Source: Saccharomycopsis fibuligera x Saccharomycopsis cf. fibuligera
Lineage: Eukaryota; Ascomycota; Saccharomycetes; Ascoideales; Saccharomycopsidaceae
Reading direction: 5' to 3'
DNA length: 64,000 nucleotides
Assembly (NCBI GenBank): GCA_001936135.1
Contig: CP012818.1
Span: 1 to 64,000 of the forward strand
How positions within the stretch are numbered: position 1 is the stretch's first letter; the number at the start of each line of letters is the position of its first letter. The position numbers were made by a program, and so were the translations under genes. The notes beneath the pieces are model-generated. The model saw only the letters and a list, made by a program, of their open reading frames with translations, was not told the DNA's origin and did not search any database. This document shows positions 1 to 11,374 of the stretch, piece after piece.

Positions 1-3000
1 TAATCTCTTCAATTATATCCTCCACCACTCCTCTTTCTCCTTTCCCATCTTGCTCCAATACTCTTTCTCCCTTCTTATCCTCTCCTTCCTCCTCTCTTTC
101 TCTCCACTCCCCTCCGTCAAATATTTTATTTTTCCTCAAAAATAAAAATCTCTTCAATAATTCTTACTCCCCTCCCGCCTCACTCTCTACCCTTACCCGT
201 CTTTCATATCTCTCTCTCCCATCTTCAAATATATCTTATCTTCTTCTTCACTTCCAATACAATCTCTTGCTCTTTTATCTCCTTATCCCTCTCCTCCCTA
301 ACATCTCTCTTTACATCTTCTTCTTTCTCTTCTCTTCTTCTCTTTTCTCCCCATCTTACACCTCTTCTCCTATCATATTTACCACTCTTCACTTTCCTCT
401 TCTCTCCTTCTCTTTTCCTCCTCTCAAAATCAATTCGTCCCGCCGCCCTTGCCTACTTTCCCTGCTTCCATCTCATATATAATCAATCCTCCACTTATAA
501 CTCCAACTCTATCACTTACCTGCCTTCCACTTTTTTTCTTCTCCCTGTTTTCTTACCTTCCCAACCCCCTTCATTTCTATCTTGTATTCTTCCCTCATAT
601 ACCACTCTCCTGCAACTATATATTACCAATATATTACTTTTCTCTTCTTCCTTTCCACTATTTTCCTACTGTTTGCTTACTAAATTCCCGACACCCTTGC
701 AAAATCTCCTCTATTGTTTTCTCATCCTGTATTGTTCTCTCACCAATACCTTCCTCCTGCTTCTCCCGTATTCTTCTCACTTTTCTTACTACTACTACTG
801 CAATATTTCCTGTGCTTTTATCTCAACGCCCTTCCATACTATCTTTTACTGTTCTCTTACCAATACCTTCCTCCTACAATCTTATATTACCAACAAATTA
901 TTCGTCTGTAACTCCTATTACTACTACTGCCGTACTTCTGCTCTCTTCCTACTGTTTCCTTACTACCTTCCCAACTCCCACCCTCCTGCCTCTTCCATAT
1001 TACCAATATAATATTTCTCTGTAATTTCTATTCTTTCCTCTACCCTTCCGCTGTTCTACTATCTCGACGCCCTTCTGTACTATATTTTACCATTCTCTAA
1101 CATACCACCCTCCTGCTTCTCCCTTATTACTAATATAATACTTTTCCGTCACTTCTATTCTTTCCATTATCTTCCTATTATTTTTACTACCGTCCCAACG
1201 CCCTTCCGTACTATCTTGTACCATTCTCGAATCTTACCAATATAATATTTTTCTGTCACTTCTTCTCTCTCCAATATCTATCCGCTGCTCTACTACTTCG
1301 ACGCCCTTCTGTACTATCGTGTATCAATCTTTCTCACTTACCACCCTCTTACGTCTCCATATATTACCTTTACAATACTTGTCTGCTACTCCTATTATTT
1401 TTAATATCTTTTTCTTACTACCTTCCCAACGCTCTTCCGTTCTGTCGTGTATCCATCTCTCACTTACCACCCTCTTACTTCTCCCATATTACATTTATAA
1501 TACTTGTCTGTATCTCCTTTTTTTTTCACTATCTTCCTACTGTTTTCTTTTTACCTTCCCGACACCCTTGCAAAATATCTTGTATCAATTTCTCTCACTT
1601 ACCACCCTCCTACCTCCCCCGTTTTGCCAATATAATACCTGTCTGCTACTCCTATTATCTTTTCTATCGTTCTAATACTACTGCAATATATCTTTTCTCT
1701 TCTCTCTGTTCTATTACCTCGACACCCTTGCTTACCATCATCATAACTACCCCATATTATCAATATAATACTTTTTGTCACTTTTATTCTTTTTCCATTA
1801 TTTTCATATTATTTTTAATACCTTCCCGACGCCCTTACATACGATCTTCTATTGTTATCTCACAAATACCGTTCTCCTACAATCTTATATTATCAACAAA
1901 ATTACTTCTCTGTTACTTCTATCCTTTCCACTACCTTCCTTTTTTTTTCTCTTACTACCTTCCCGACGCCTTTGCTGTACCGTGTTGTATCACTTTCTCA
2001 CATACCACCCGCTACTTTTCCCATATTATCATTATAATACTTTTCTGTTATCATACTCTTTCCTCTATCTTTCCCCTCTTGTACTATTTCCACATCCTTC
2101 CGTACTGTATTGTACCGTTGTCTGTCGTAACACCCTTTTACAACTCTATATTACCGATATATTTTTTTGTCGCTACTTTATTCTTTCCATTGTTTTTCTT
2201 CTTTTTTTTCACTTCTTTCCCGACGCACTTTCATACTATCTTATATCAATCTCTCACTTGCCACCCTTTTACAACTATATATAACCATTGTAATACTTGT
2301 CCGTCACTCATATTCCCTACTGTCTTTACTATCGTTCTACTGTTACTGCACTACGTCTTTTATTCTTTCTACACACTGTTTTATTATCTTCCCGACGCCC
2401 TTCCGTACTGTCATATCAATTTCTCTCACTTACCACCCTCCTGCTGCGATATTATTACCATTATAATACTTTTCTGTAACTTCTATTGTTTTTACTATCT
2501 TTTTACTACTACTTCATACTGTTTTCTCTTCCCCCTGTTCTATTATCTCGACGCCCTTCCCTACTGTCGTATCATTCTCTCACTTACCTCCCTCCTACAA
2601 CCATATATTATCAATACCATACCTTTCTGTCACTCGTACTCTTTCCAATATCTGCCTACTGCTACACTTCCTACTGTTTTCTTACTACCTTCCTGACACT
2701 ATCCATACTTCTTGTATTGCTCTCTTTTACTTACCACCCTTACACCACACGTAAATTGCCAATATAATACCTTTTTGTAACTCGTACTCTTTCCACTGTC
2801 TGCCTACTGCTACTGCACTACACCCCTTCGCGTACTACTGACTTCTTATCTTCTCGACGCTCTTCCTTCACTATCTTGTATCAGTCATTATCATACCACC
2901 CTTACACCACATACATGTTACCAATACATTACCTTTTTTTGTCGCTTGTTCTATATTTACTATCTTCCCTCCACCCTTACAATATCAAGCTATTTCTGCC

Positions 3001-3120
3001 TATTCTCTTTATACCCACTTCTTCCTGTTATCTCCACATTCTGCTCGTATTCCTCCCGTTGCATTTGCATCTCGTCCGTTTGTTTTCCATTGCCTTTGCA
3101 CCCTCCTTTTTTTTGACTCT
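1..3120 (+). repeat. Pyrimidine-rich degenerate tandem array, unit about 140 bp
   Basis: The plus strand is overwhelmingly C and T. From about 430 to 2870 a landmark of the form TTCCCGACGCCCTTCCGTAC recurs with variation, for example near 437, 688, 822, 1065, 1193, 1300, 1425, 1557, 1718, 1825, 1960, 2216, 2391, 2548, 2690 and 2855. Spacing is roughly 105-175 bp, mean about 140. Between landmarks each unit also carries versions of CTCACTTACCACCCTCCT, an ATATTACCAATATAATAC box and TTTCTGTCACTTCTATTC. Many long open frames cross the array only because pyrimidine-rich DNA has few stop codons; none looks like a protein. A shorter second copy lies at 59.57-60.24 kb in the same orientation. A subtelomeric or centromere-proximal satellite is possible but not shown. 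Confidence 0.8.
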
Positions 3121-3672
3121 CTAAAAGCTTTACATTAAATCACTGTTTTTTTTTCACTTTTTTCTCTGCTCTATTATCACTGCTGCACTAATATTACTGC
3201 TACAGTATTGTTCTTACTAATTCTCTCGTGTTTTTCTTTTTATACTTCTTCCTTATTTCCCCACACAACTTGCACCGCACTGTCCCACTTGTTTTCCAGC
3301 TGATGCTCTTTGCTTCTGACAAGCATAAATATTTTCTCAACCTATTACCTGAACGCTGCTCTTGCTCCACTTCATCGCTTTTTTTCTCATCTATCCGATA
3401 TCCTAAACTCTATAAACGCATTGCGTTTTGTCTTGTCTTGCTCCCCAGCGACTCTTACACCCTGCCCTTAGCCGATATATACGCTAGCTGCTGCCTTTTT
3501 CTCACCCTGAACTGTCTCCTTTCCATATTCCAATCGTTTTTTTGTTTTTCTTCAGTAATCTTGCCTGTTCTCAGCGCATATTCTTAACCTCCGCCAATAT
3601 ATTCGCTGCTTGTGTGCTGCTTTTTTTTGTGTTCTCGTCATCGACATTGTCCTTGACAGCTTGATATTTACC

Positions 3673-3703
<31 letters not shown>

Positions 3704-4535
3704 CATTATATATTGTTTCTCAGCAACCATAAATTGTCCCACCCTAGCCATCACTCTAATATTCTCTTGCTCGAAAAGCGTGTTAACTAATTGACGTTGC
3801 ACAGAATCTGTCTTCACACCACTCTCTTGCCTGCTCCAATCTCAATTCCGACCATCTCCAATTGTATACAACCCTTTATTAATTACCTTTTGCGTGCTCG
3901 ATACAATTACTACTTCTGCCCCCTTGTCACCTACCATTTTAGTCTGTTACAATAACTTCCCCTTTGTTTACAACACCCATCCTTTTATACCTCCTGTGCG
4001 TCCTTGCAGTACTTGCTCACTACAATCCGTCCCACCCGCAGTATCGTGATTGTTTTTCATTATTGAGTGCTTGACCTTGATCCACACTTCTGACCCTTTG
4101 CTTTGTTTTTATATTGCGATTATTTAACTTTATTTTATTTTTACACCCGTGTTATATGTTACTAAAGTAAAGCTCATCATGTTATTTTGCTCCTGTTCAC
4201 TACCTTTGTCTGTGCCCGCATTCCCACCATATTAGCTGCATACTACCTCGTTTTTCTTCCCCATGTTCTATCCATGATCTTCCCGACATGCATAATGCAA
4301 TCCAGCCTCCTAGCTCTATCTCTCTTTGCATGTCACTCACCACCCTCAAACATCTGTTATAGTAGCCCAATTCTCACTTTGATAGTTTGAAAATGACCCA
4401 CACTTGCCTGCTAAGTTACGCTCTTCAAATATTACAGACTGTGAGTGCCTTGCTTGCATTTCTATTTGACCATTGTGTACCCGACCATAGTAGCTCCTCC
4501 AAGAAGTATACTACTCTAGCACATTCTGTTAAAAT

Positions 4536-4579
<44 letters not shown>

Positions 4580-5940
4580 TTTTTATGTTTTATTTATTTT
4601 TTTTTAAATGCTTCCCGTATTGCCAGCAACTCTTGTCACGTTTTTTTGACCATTTATTTTGCTAATCTCTACGCATACTTTGACATTACATTATCTTAAT
4701 CGTTTCACCTGTTATCATTTACTGTTTATAGCAATTGCAAAAATTACTTGAGTCTAAAGCAATGTTTTTTTTTCGTCTTCTTGTCACATTTGAGCTATTC
4801 TCGGGAAACTGAGATGCATTGTGTCTTTCAAGCAAAATGCACCTCACTAACTAGCACTTGCTATTTCTGCCACTGCGATATCCAAGTAAGCAATATCAAA
4901 CTGCATCTGTACTATTTTCCCTAGCCCTGCTTATCTGCCTACTACCGTCCCAACATGCAACACATATGTGCCTCTTATAGCTACCACATCAGCTGTATAT
5001 TGCATTGTTTATTGTCCTTGTACTCTGACTTTGATCCTCCGATCGCCTTGTTTGTCTTCTTGCCACATCTAAAGCTGCTGCCACTGCTTTTTCTAGATAA
5101 GCAGATCCGAGCTGCCCACTAAACAGTATATAGAGAAGATCACCGATATCAATGAGTAAGTTGCCTACACCCAATGCACAGAAACAACACTTCACACGTT
5201 GTCTCAGTTCCAATCTTGCTCGGGTGTTTTTTAATTTTTTCCCTTGCACGCGTTCTACTATGCTACATCCAACCAACCAACTACGCATTATTATGTGACA
5301 ACTTGTAGAGCAGTCCAGTGAAAATCAATTGTCAGACGTATACCGTGTATTTGAGCTAGATACATCCAGTTCAAATAAAAAAACAGAATAATACACACAA
5401 AGTTTCGATCTACTTCCATGACTAGTTGACTGCTACCTCTGACAAAGCAGTATTGACAATCACTTAAGCACTCACTTTGCAATCCTTTTATTTTTGTCCT
5501 TCTTGCAGAGTACCTGCGAGCGCCGCTGTTTGTTTTGTGCGTACTTATGTGTCATTTTGTAGTGCGTATTGTTTTCCCGGTGCATACGAACAAATACTAC
5601 AAATAAGTGCATATGTATGCGCAGTCCACCTTTGCTTCCTGGAAGACCCTCGCTTTTCCGCTCGCGAAACCAACCCCAACATGCTCTAGCAAAAGCCCTC
5701 AGAGTAGCACCACTTGTCAGACAGACACCAATACCAGCGCGCGCTCCTGTAATCTTGTAACCGGCTTTAGATGTAATGATCTTATTTACTGTACCTAGTG
5801 CCAGACTAGTCACTTAGCCGGCTTCTATTCTATAGATTACTTCGACTCGACCATCATCTTCTAGCCGAACCATGACAAGTCAATAGGGCACAAACATATT
5901 CAAGCTTCGACAACCTAAAAGAGAGAGAAAACACTCTCCA
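3121..5940. other. Pyrimidine-rich flank of the array, no gene seen
   Basis: The C/T bias of the plus strand continues but the clear repeat landmarks fade. Faint relatives of the unit remain, such as TCTTCCCGACATGC near 4279 and CTACCGTCCCAACATGC near 4940, so this may be an older, decayed part of the same array. It contains a T run at about 3675-3703 and a 41-base T run at 4537-4577. Open frames here, including one of 113 codons on the minus strand at 5472-5813, lack recognisable domains and coding character. Confidence 0.5.
4537..4577 (+). repeat. 41-base poly(T) tract
   Basis: An uninterrupted run of T. Several such homopolymers occur in the window, and this is one of the two longest. It may be polymerase-slippage-prone, so its exact length should be treated with caution. 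Confidence 0.95.
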
Positions 5941-6104
5941 ACGATACTGTTGTTTTTTTTTTTATTATTTTTTTTTTTTTTTTTTTTTTTGTCCTAAACA
6001 AGAAAAAAACGACAAATTATGGAACGATAAATTGTTTACAAAGCCCGCGAAATACTGATAGTGGCAATTTAAAGATTACACAACATATGGACATAACTTT
6101 CCAG

Positions 6105-6350
6105 AAGAAATAAGAAGCTGCCAGGCAGAGAAGAATAAATACCAGATTATGTACAAAATATGCATGTGGATAAAAAGGGAAACTGAAGGAAAAGATTCTG
6201 ACCATGCAGAATCTGGTTGAGCGCGGAGGAACTATGCGGTTTGGCGCGGCTACTACGGAATTTCGGTTTGGCGAAAAGTAAGGAAAAACGCAGCTCGGGG
6301 CCATTGCTGCAGTAGAAATATAGGTGAAATGTCAAGGACAGCATTAAATA
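6105..6350 (+). repeat. Diverged direct repeat, copy on the 3' side of the helicase gene
   Basis: This segment shares an ordered series of matches with 10410-10720 on the other side of the helicase gene. Examples are GAAGAAATAAGAAGCTG (GAAGAAATACGTAGCTG in the other copy), TACCAG followed by TACAAAATATG, AAAAGATTCT, and GTAAGGAAA followed by GGGGCCATTGCTG (GAGGCCAATGCTG). Both copies have the same orientation. Divergence is substantial, so the event is old. They could be element ends, or 3' regions left by a tandem array of helicase genes. Confidence 0.55.
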
Positions 6351-6417
6351 CAGAATGATGACCTAAAAGTCACACACAGTTCCGAGTTATAATCAAACTT
6401 TGTTACAGGTGTATCAA

Positions 6418-6471
6418 GAAAATAGAAAAATAGAAAAATAGAAAAATAGAAAAAGAGAAAAAGAGAAAAAA
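6418..6471 (+). repeat. 8-bp minisatellite (AAAAATAG)n
   Basis: Several tandem copies of AAAAATAG grade into AAAAAGAG just downstream of the stop codon of the helicase gene, inside its presumed 3' untranslated region. Confidence 0.8.
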
Positions 6472-6533
6472 AATACTGTAATAGTAAACCCCTATATCGA
6501 AAAAATATCACCGCTTTGAGCGAATGGTTTATA

Positions 6534-9500
6534 TCAGTAACCCGCTGAAGGGTCGTACTCAAGGCCCAACACAGATTCAGAAAACCAAACCAAGACATAG
6601 CAAGCCAACGGTATTCCATGATATCGCTCACAGAGCTTCTTTACCATTTTATCAAAACAGTTAATATTCAGTAGTATTGGAAACCTGGTCTCAACTACCA
6701 GATGAAACTCCTTGGCTCCCATTGTAATATAATACATGAACAAAAGTATTTGGTTCTTTGGAGACTCGCAAGTGCTAATGGAGTGGTTCATCAAACAATT
6801 GAAGCAACGCCCCCTCGTCCATTTGACATTTGCCAAATATTCCGCCATAATGCTGTCGTATAGCATGAAGTGGACGTTCGCTACCTTGGCAGAGTTAAAA
6901 GACTGCCGTATTGCTTCCCGGCCAGTTACAATATTTTTGTTGTCCCACTTGATTTGTTGATTTTTGAAAAACACAGTATGGAATGGGTCGAGAAGGTTTT
7001 CTCTGAAGTAACCGACATAGTAGTCGTAGACCTTATTAAGGTTCTTTCTGTAGCAAGGCTCCCGCCAGCTGGCGTCTGGCACCTTTTGCGGTTGCTGCTT
7101 CTCTAGTTGGGTATGGTACAGCATTGTGAATGCTAGTAGTTCGTCACCCAACTGCTGCGTAACCACAGCGGCGATGTAGGAGCACGCGTCACTGTAGTCC
7201 TTGGGGTAACGCCCAAGGCTGTAGCACATTGTTAAGCAAAATTCAATAACCTGTTTGAAGTCACATTGTTTTATTGGACAAGACTTCCGGAAACATTTTC
7301 TACAGTAATTTCTCTTCTTGTAGGCATTCAATATAGGCGAATAGTGGTTCGCTAGTGCGCGCCCATACGGTACCTCTGTTTCTGCCCACAAGAACAAATC
7401 TTTTTCCGCCGCGCGCTGGATCTTTGCGACCCATTCTGCCTTGCGAGATTCAGTATCATTGCCGCTATCGCTTGCAGTTTGGGTGTCGGTTGGAGCATCG
7501 CTCAAAGTATGCGTCACTGTACAAGCATCTTCATAATTACCCTCGTCCAAGTCTGACCACTCGCTGGACAAGCTCTCGCTAGGCTCCAACTCTGCGGGCC
7601 TTTTTCTCTGCCCTTCACGGCACATGTCGCTGCAGCTATGCTCGATGGAGTAAAACTTTGATACTTGACCAACTATGCAATCATCAATAGCAATAGTATC
7701 CTGCTCCTGCTGCTGCTGCTGTTGCTCTCTGCAAGTATTTTTTTGTAGCGGCATAAAGTATATTGATCCCCGCTTTCTACAGCGACCCATCGCTTGTATG
7801 GTGGTGGCAATGTCAAATAGCTGTTCGATAAACACCACCTCGTAGCAGTTTTCGAAGTCAACACCGACTGTCAAAATACTAGTAGCCAATATCAAGTTGA
7901 GCTTCCCTGCTGCGTCCTTCTCTCTAGCTAGATCAATTCTACTTTTCTTGTCTTCGGTTGAGAGATCTCCGGTTATCGTTGTATATTCAACATTCTTCTC
8001 GGTAAAGAACTCCTCAAATTCCGGTATGGTGTTTTTGTATCTAAAGAATAAGATAACGGTTTTCTTGTCTTTCGACTGTCCCATCATGCTTAGCACTGCA
8101 TCCTTGGTTGAATCCAAACTCCCTTGGATCCTCTTATAGAAAGCAAAGTGAGCAGTGGGCACTCTGGTAATGAGCCTGTGGGTTGTCACTTTTGATTTGA
8201 TGTTGAACACTTTCCGCAATTCATTCAAAACCGTGTCGGGCATAGTCGCAGACAAAAAGATGATTTTGTTAAATACTTTTTTCAAAATCGACAAGTCTTT
8301 GGGCAAGTTTCTAAACTCTCTTTCAGAAGTATATAGATGGGCCTCGTCGATTATGAGAAGATTTAAAAACTTGGAAGGGTTGAATTGCGGAAAGTTGATC
8401 ACGTAATTGTAAAACTCGGGATTCTTGAATATGTCAAAGTTTCCAACTATGGTATTGTAGCCTGCTAGCTGAGCATGATTGTCAACGTATGGCACACTTG
8501 CGGACACCCGGTTTAGAACATCAACCTTTAGGGCAGTGTACGGAGTTATAACAAAGTTTGTAGCTATATCTTTGTACAAGTGGATCGGGATTTGATAGCA
8601 AAGGGTCTTGCCAAAACCCGTGGGAGCGTTAACAGCTATGCAGCTTGTAGTTGCATATGCTATATCCGCGGTGACTTGAAACTGACAAGTGTTGCGGAAA
8701 GCAAAATCTTTCCCAAATAATTGCTTTCCAGACTCAACCAAGCTGTTGCTATCCAAACCTCGTGGAACCAAGGACTTTTGTTTTTTAACTTCCTGTTCCG
8801 TCTTCTCAACACTCTTTGGGCACCCAATGAGACGCAACCACTGGTTACTGAGCATTCTGTGGACACCAAAAAGGCCCCCGCGGTTGTTGTTTGAACCATA
8901 AAGACTATTTTTGGTCGACTGGTGGTGGCCTTCGGCTGACGCTAGTATCCCGCGAACCCTTTCTTTGGTTTCTACATCAAGATCCTCCATTAGCTGTTCA
9001 TTCAAAGCCGAGAAAACTTGTCTAAATACTCTAAAGCCACAGCAGCTTATCAAAGTGCCAGCTACTTTCCGCGACACCAATGTGCCGTTTTTTGTAGGGA
9101 AGAGGAACGCTTTGTAGAACGTGTCCAGTAGAATACCAAGCCTGGAGTCTCCGCTCTCCGAGGAGGTGTCCGGTGCTTCGTCGTCAAATGCGCTTTCCAT
9201 GAAGATATCCTCATCAAGTGAAACCGGGGGCAATGTCCGGTTGACAACCAATAGGCAACCAATGTATAAGGGACGCAAAGCAACGACTAGAGCGACAATC
9301 TTTATGCTGGTAGCTAGAGAAAAAAAGCGCACAGATGGATATGCCTTTTTGGTCTTCTTGTACCCGGCCAGAATATATAGCTGCTTTGTAGCCGGATAAA
9401 AGTATATGCCGCGTTCTTGACCGGCAAACTGGAGATTGAGTATCTCCGAAAATCGATATGCACCAATCTCGATGAACGCGAGAACGGCCAGAATTGCAGT

Positions 9501-10259
9501 AAGCGAATCTATCAATTTGAGTGCTTTGCCAGCAGACTCGGTAGACCAGATGCTTAAGGAGAGGCCTGGAAACGACAGCAACTGGTAAAATGTCTCACAA
9601 ATTGACTTTCCAGATGTTTCTTCATAGCTATTTCTAGCAAAAACCTCGAATACATGCTGCATGCTAAACTTGTTTTGAAGAAAATTTGACAATGATGAAA
9701 AACACTTGTCAAATTCTGTATTTAGGTCATTGAGTGTCTGCCGTATATGCTGGCAGGAGATTATCGAGTTGTTCACTGAGACTGTAGATGAGTTGATCAA
9801 AACGCAATCAAAGGCGCGAACAACAGACTCCTCTGCAGAGATTTTTGAATACGCAATTGACAAATACTTGAATACCTCGCCATCCTCAGATGCATAGCTG
9901 TCGAAGTCATCAGCATCAGCAAATGAATATCTTATCATGTTTTTTATGCTGTTGATTATCTTTCTTGATAACCAATGCTCTCTGTAGCGACCGGGATCTT
10001 CATGGTTAGGATCCATTAAGCTTGCGGCAAAGACAGCGTTGAAAAAGGAAGGTGCCTCTCTGATTAGAATGACTACGAGCTTTCTAAAGGCGGCTGGATT
10101 TGAAACAGTGGTGGTGTGAAATTGATCTATTAAAGCTTTTGTTTTTTCAGGGGCCTCAATATGAATACAGTTTATTTCTTTGTAATTAGCTAGTATCTTG
10201 AGATAAAAAAGATTAAATGAGGTCCAGAAAGAATAAAAATATTTAGGACTGAGCTGCAA
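6534..10259 (-). CDS. Tyrosine-recombinase-like / RecQ helicase fusion protein
   Basis: The open frame is about 1241 codons, counted from an in-frame TTG because no ATG is near its 5' end; the first internal Met is near residue 82. The helicase part (about 515-850) has Walker A APTGFGKTLCYQIP (545-558), DEAH (638-641), LSAT (669-672), LATSILTVGVDF (791-802) and the motif VI-like QAMGRCRKR (822-830), which places it in the RecQ group. The N-terminal part (about 245-456) looks like a tyrosine recombinase catalytic core. It has a box I-like GAYRFSEIL (Arg269), a lysine hairpin GYKKTKK, an Arg in GFRVFRQVF (410/413) and GHHQSTKNSLY ending in Tyr454. The C-terminus has CRKCFRKSCPIKQC (986-999) and a CCHC knuckle CFNCLMNHSISTC (1152-1164). 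Fungal subtelomeric RecQ genes (TLH type) are the closest known idea. The recombinase assignment is my inference from motif order. Codon use is less biased than in neighbouring host genes, and CTG codons occur. Confidence 0.8.
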   Translation of the reverse strand: MQLSPKYFYSFWTSFNLFYLKILANYKEINCIHIEAPEKTKALIDQFHTTTVSNPAAFRKLVVILIREAPSFFNAVFAASLMDPNHEDPGRYREHWLSRKIINSIKNMIRYSFADADDFDSYASEDGEVFKYLSIAYSKISAEESVVRAFDCVLINSSTVSVNNSIISCQHIRQTLNDLNTEFDKCFSSLSNFLQNKFSMQHVFEVFARNSYEETSGKSICETFYQLLSFPGLSLSIWSTESAGKALKLIDSLTAILAVLAFIEIGAYRFSEILNLQFAGQERGIYFYPATKQLYILAGYKKTKKAYPSVRFFSLATSIKIVALVVALRPLYIGCLLVVNRTLPPVSLDEDIFMESAFDDEAPDTSSESGDSRLGILLDTFYKAFLFPTKNGTLVSRKVAGTLISCCGFRVFRQVFSALNEQLMEDLDVETKERVRGILASAEGHHQSTKNSLYGSNNNRGGLFGVHRMLSNQWLRLIGCPKSVEKTEQEVKKQKSLVPRGLDSNSLVESGKQLFGKDFAFRNTCQFQVTADIAYATTSCIAVNAPTGFGKTLCYQIPIHLYKDIATNFVITPYTALKVDVLNRVSASVPYVDNHAQLAGYNTIVGNFDIFKNPEFYNYVINFPQFNPSKFLNLLIIDEAHLYTSEREFRNLPKDLSILKKVFNKIIFLSATMPDTVLNELRKVFNIKSKVTTHRLITRVPTAHFAFYKRIQGSLDSTKDAVLSMMGQSKDKKTVILFFRYKNTIPEFEEFFTEKNVEYTTITGDLSTEDKKSRIDLAREKDAAGKLNLILATSILTVGVDFENCYEVVFIEQLFDIATTIQAMGRCRKRGSIYFMPLQKNTCREQQQQQQEQDTIAIDDCIVGQVSKFYSIEHSCSDMCREGQRKRPAELEPSESLSSEWSDLDEGNYEDACTVTHTLSDAPTDTQTASDSGNDTESRKAEWVAKIQRAAEKDLFLWAETEVPYGRALANHYSPILNAYKKRNYCRKCFRKSCPIKQCDFKQVIEFCLTMCYSLGRYPKDYSDACSYIAAVVTQQLGDELLAFTMLYHTQLEKQQPQKVPDASWREPCYRKNLNKVYDYYVGYFRENLLDPFHTVFFKNQQIKWDNKNIVTGREAIRQSFNSAKVANVHFMLYDSIMAEYLANVKWTRGRCFNCLMNHSISTCESPKNQILLFMYYITMGAKEFHLVVETRFPILLNINCFDKMVKKLCERYHGIPLACYVLVWFSESVLGLEYDPSAGY

Positions 10260-10409
10260 AGATGATATTATTGCACTATTTTAGGTTTACTTTAAGCTTC
10301 CTATAAAAAAACAAAATTTACATAATATGGGACGCTAAAATTTTTATTGAGGGTACAGAACATAGAAAGAAAATTTTAAGAATCTTTATGCGAAAAATAG
10401 AGAGAACCT

Positions 10410-10446
10410 GTTAGAAGAAATACGTAGCTGAAAAGTAGCAACAAAG

Positions 10447-10489
<43 letters not shown>

Positions 10490-10720
10490 CAGCTTTGATT
10501 TACAAAATATGTGAGTATGTGGAAAAAGATTCTATGGAAAAGACCGCACATTGACTGAACATCGTCGACCGAGAAGGAATAATGTGGTTCAGGGGCAAGA
10601 AATGCTGCTGTTCCGCGTAGCTGGTACATATTTCAGCAAAAAATCGAATTTTGTTTTGACCAAATGTAAGGAAAGATATGGCTTGAGGCCAATGCTGATA
10701 TAATGCAAGGAATAGGTTGA
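10410..10720 (+). repeat. Diverged direct repeat, copy on the 5' side of the helicase gene
   Basis: This is the partner of 6105-6350. The matches are in the same order and orientation, but this copy is interrupted by a 40-base A run at 10447-10486. It lies upstream of the helicase gene, so the two copies bracket the gene. Confidence 0.55.
10447..10486 (+). repeat. 40-base poly(A) tract
   Basis: An uninterrupted A run inside the upstream flanking repeat. The other copy of the repeat has no such run at this place, so it was gained or expanded after the duplication. Confidence 0.95.
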
Positions 10721-11374
10721 GAACCAAAGAGGATAAGCAGGATTGCATTTTCGAGCACGGACTTGTTAAGCAACAGTTTACTTATATGTTAAGAATCTCA
10801 CAGTGTTTTTTAAACGGAGACTCAAAGGAATCAAAGTGAGAATTAGCTGAACTAATTATTGTTACAAGATACTACAGATTTAATACACAAAATATTAAGA
10901 AGTTACTGGTAAATATCATATAACATCAAAAATATAAACTAGGGTAAATTGAATATGGAAGAATAACAGCAAAGCGATTACAATTGCCTGGTTATACAGG
11001 TAAAAAAAATTCCATCTCTATATATATGACTTCACGTGATATGTTTGTAAGGAAGTCGACTAAAGAGCTGTTTACTTTTTTGTCACAAGATTGAATTATT
11101 ACCTGGTTTATAATAAATTTCTAAATTTAGCGGTTACCATGGATGGTATATTGTACACATATCCAACGGTAATGATCTTTGAGAACGTATCAATTTTAAG
11201 GGCTTATAACAGATGACAATTGTTACTTGACATTAAGTGGTCTGGCAGTTGAACTTTTTCTCTTGTTTTTTTGAAAGTGTGGAGAAGCAAGTACCTTAAT
11301 TTTGACCACTTTTAAGCATTATAATACGTTTACTGCGAGTTAGGATATTATGTTGAGAAGACCTCAATGTTTTA

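Noticed and set aside
449-2696. Open frames of up to 322 codons across the pyrimidine array
   Set aside because: Pyrimidine-rich DNA rarely forms stop codons. The translations are Leu/Ser/Phe/Tyr/Pro runs in several frames at once and track the DNA repeat, not protein structure.
11330-11360. Possible telomere-repeat fragment (GAGTTAGGATATTATG)
   Set aside because: It resembles yeast telomere units only loosely, is single-copy and shows no tandem structure.
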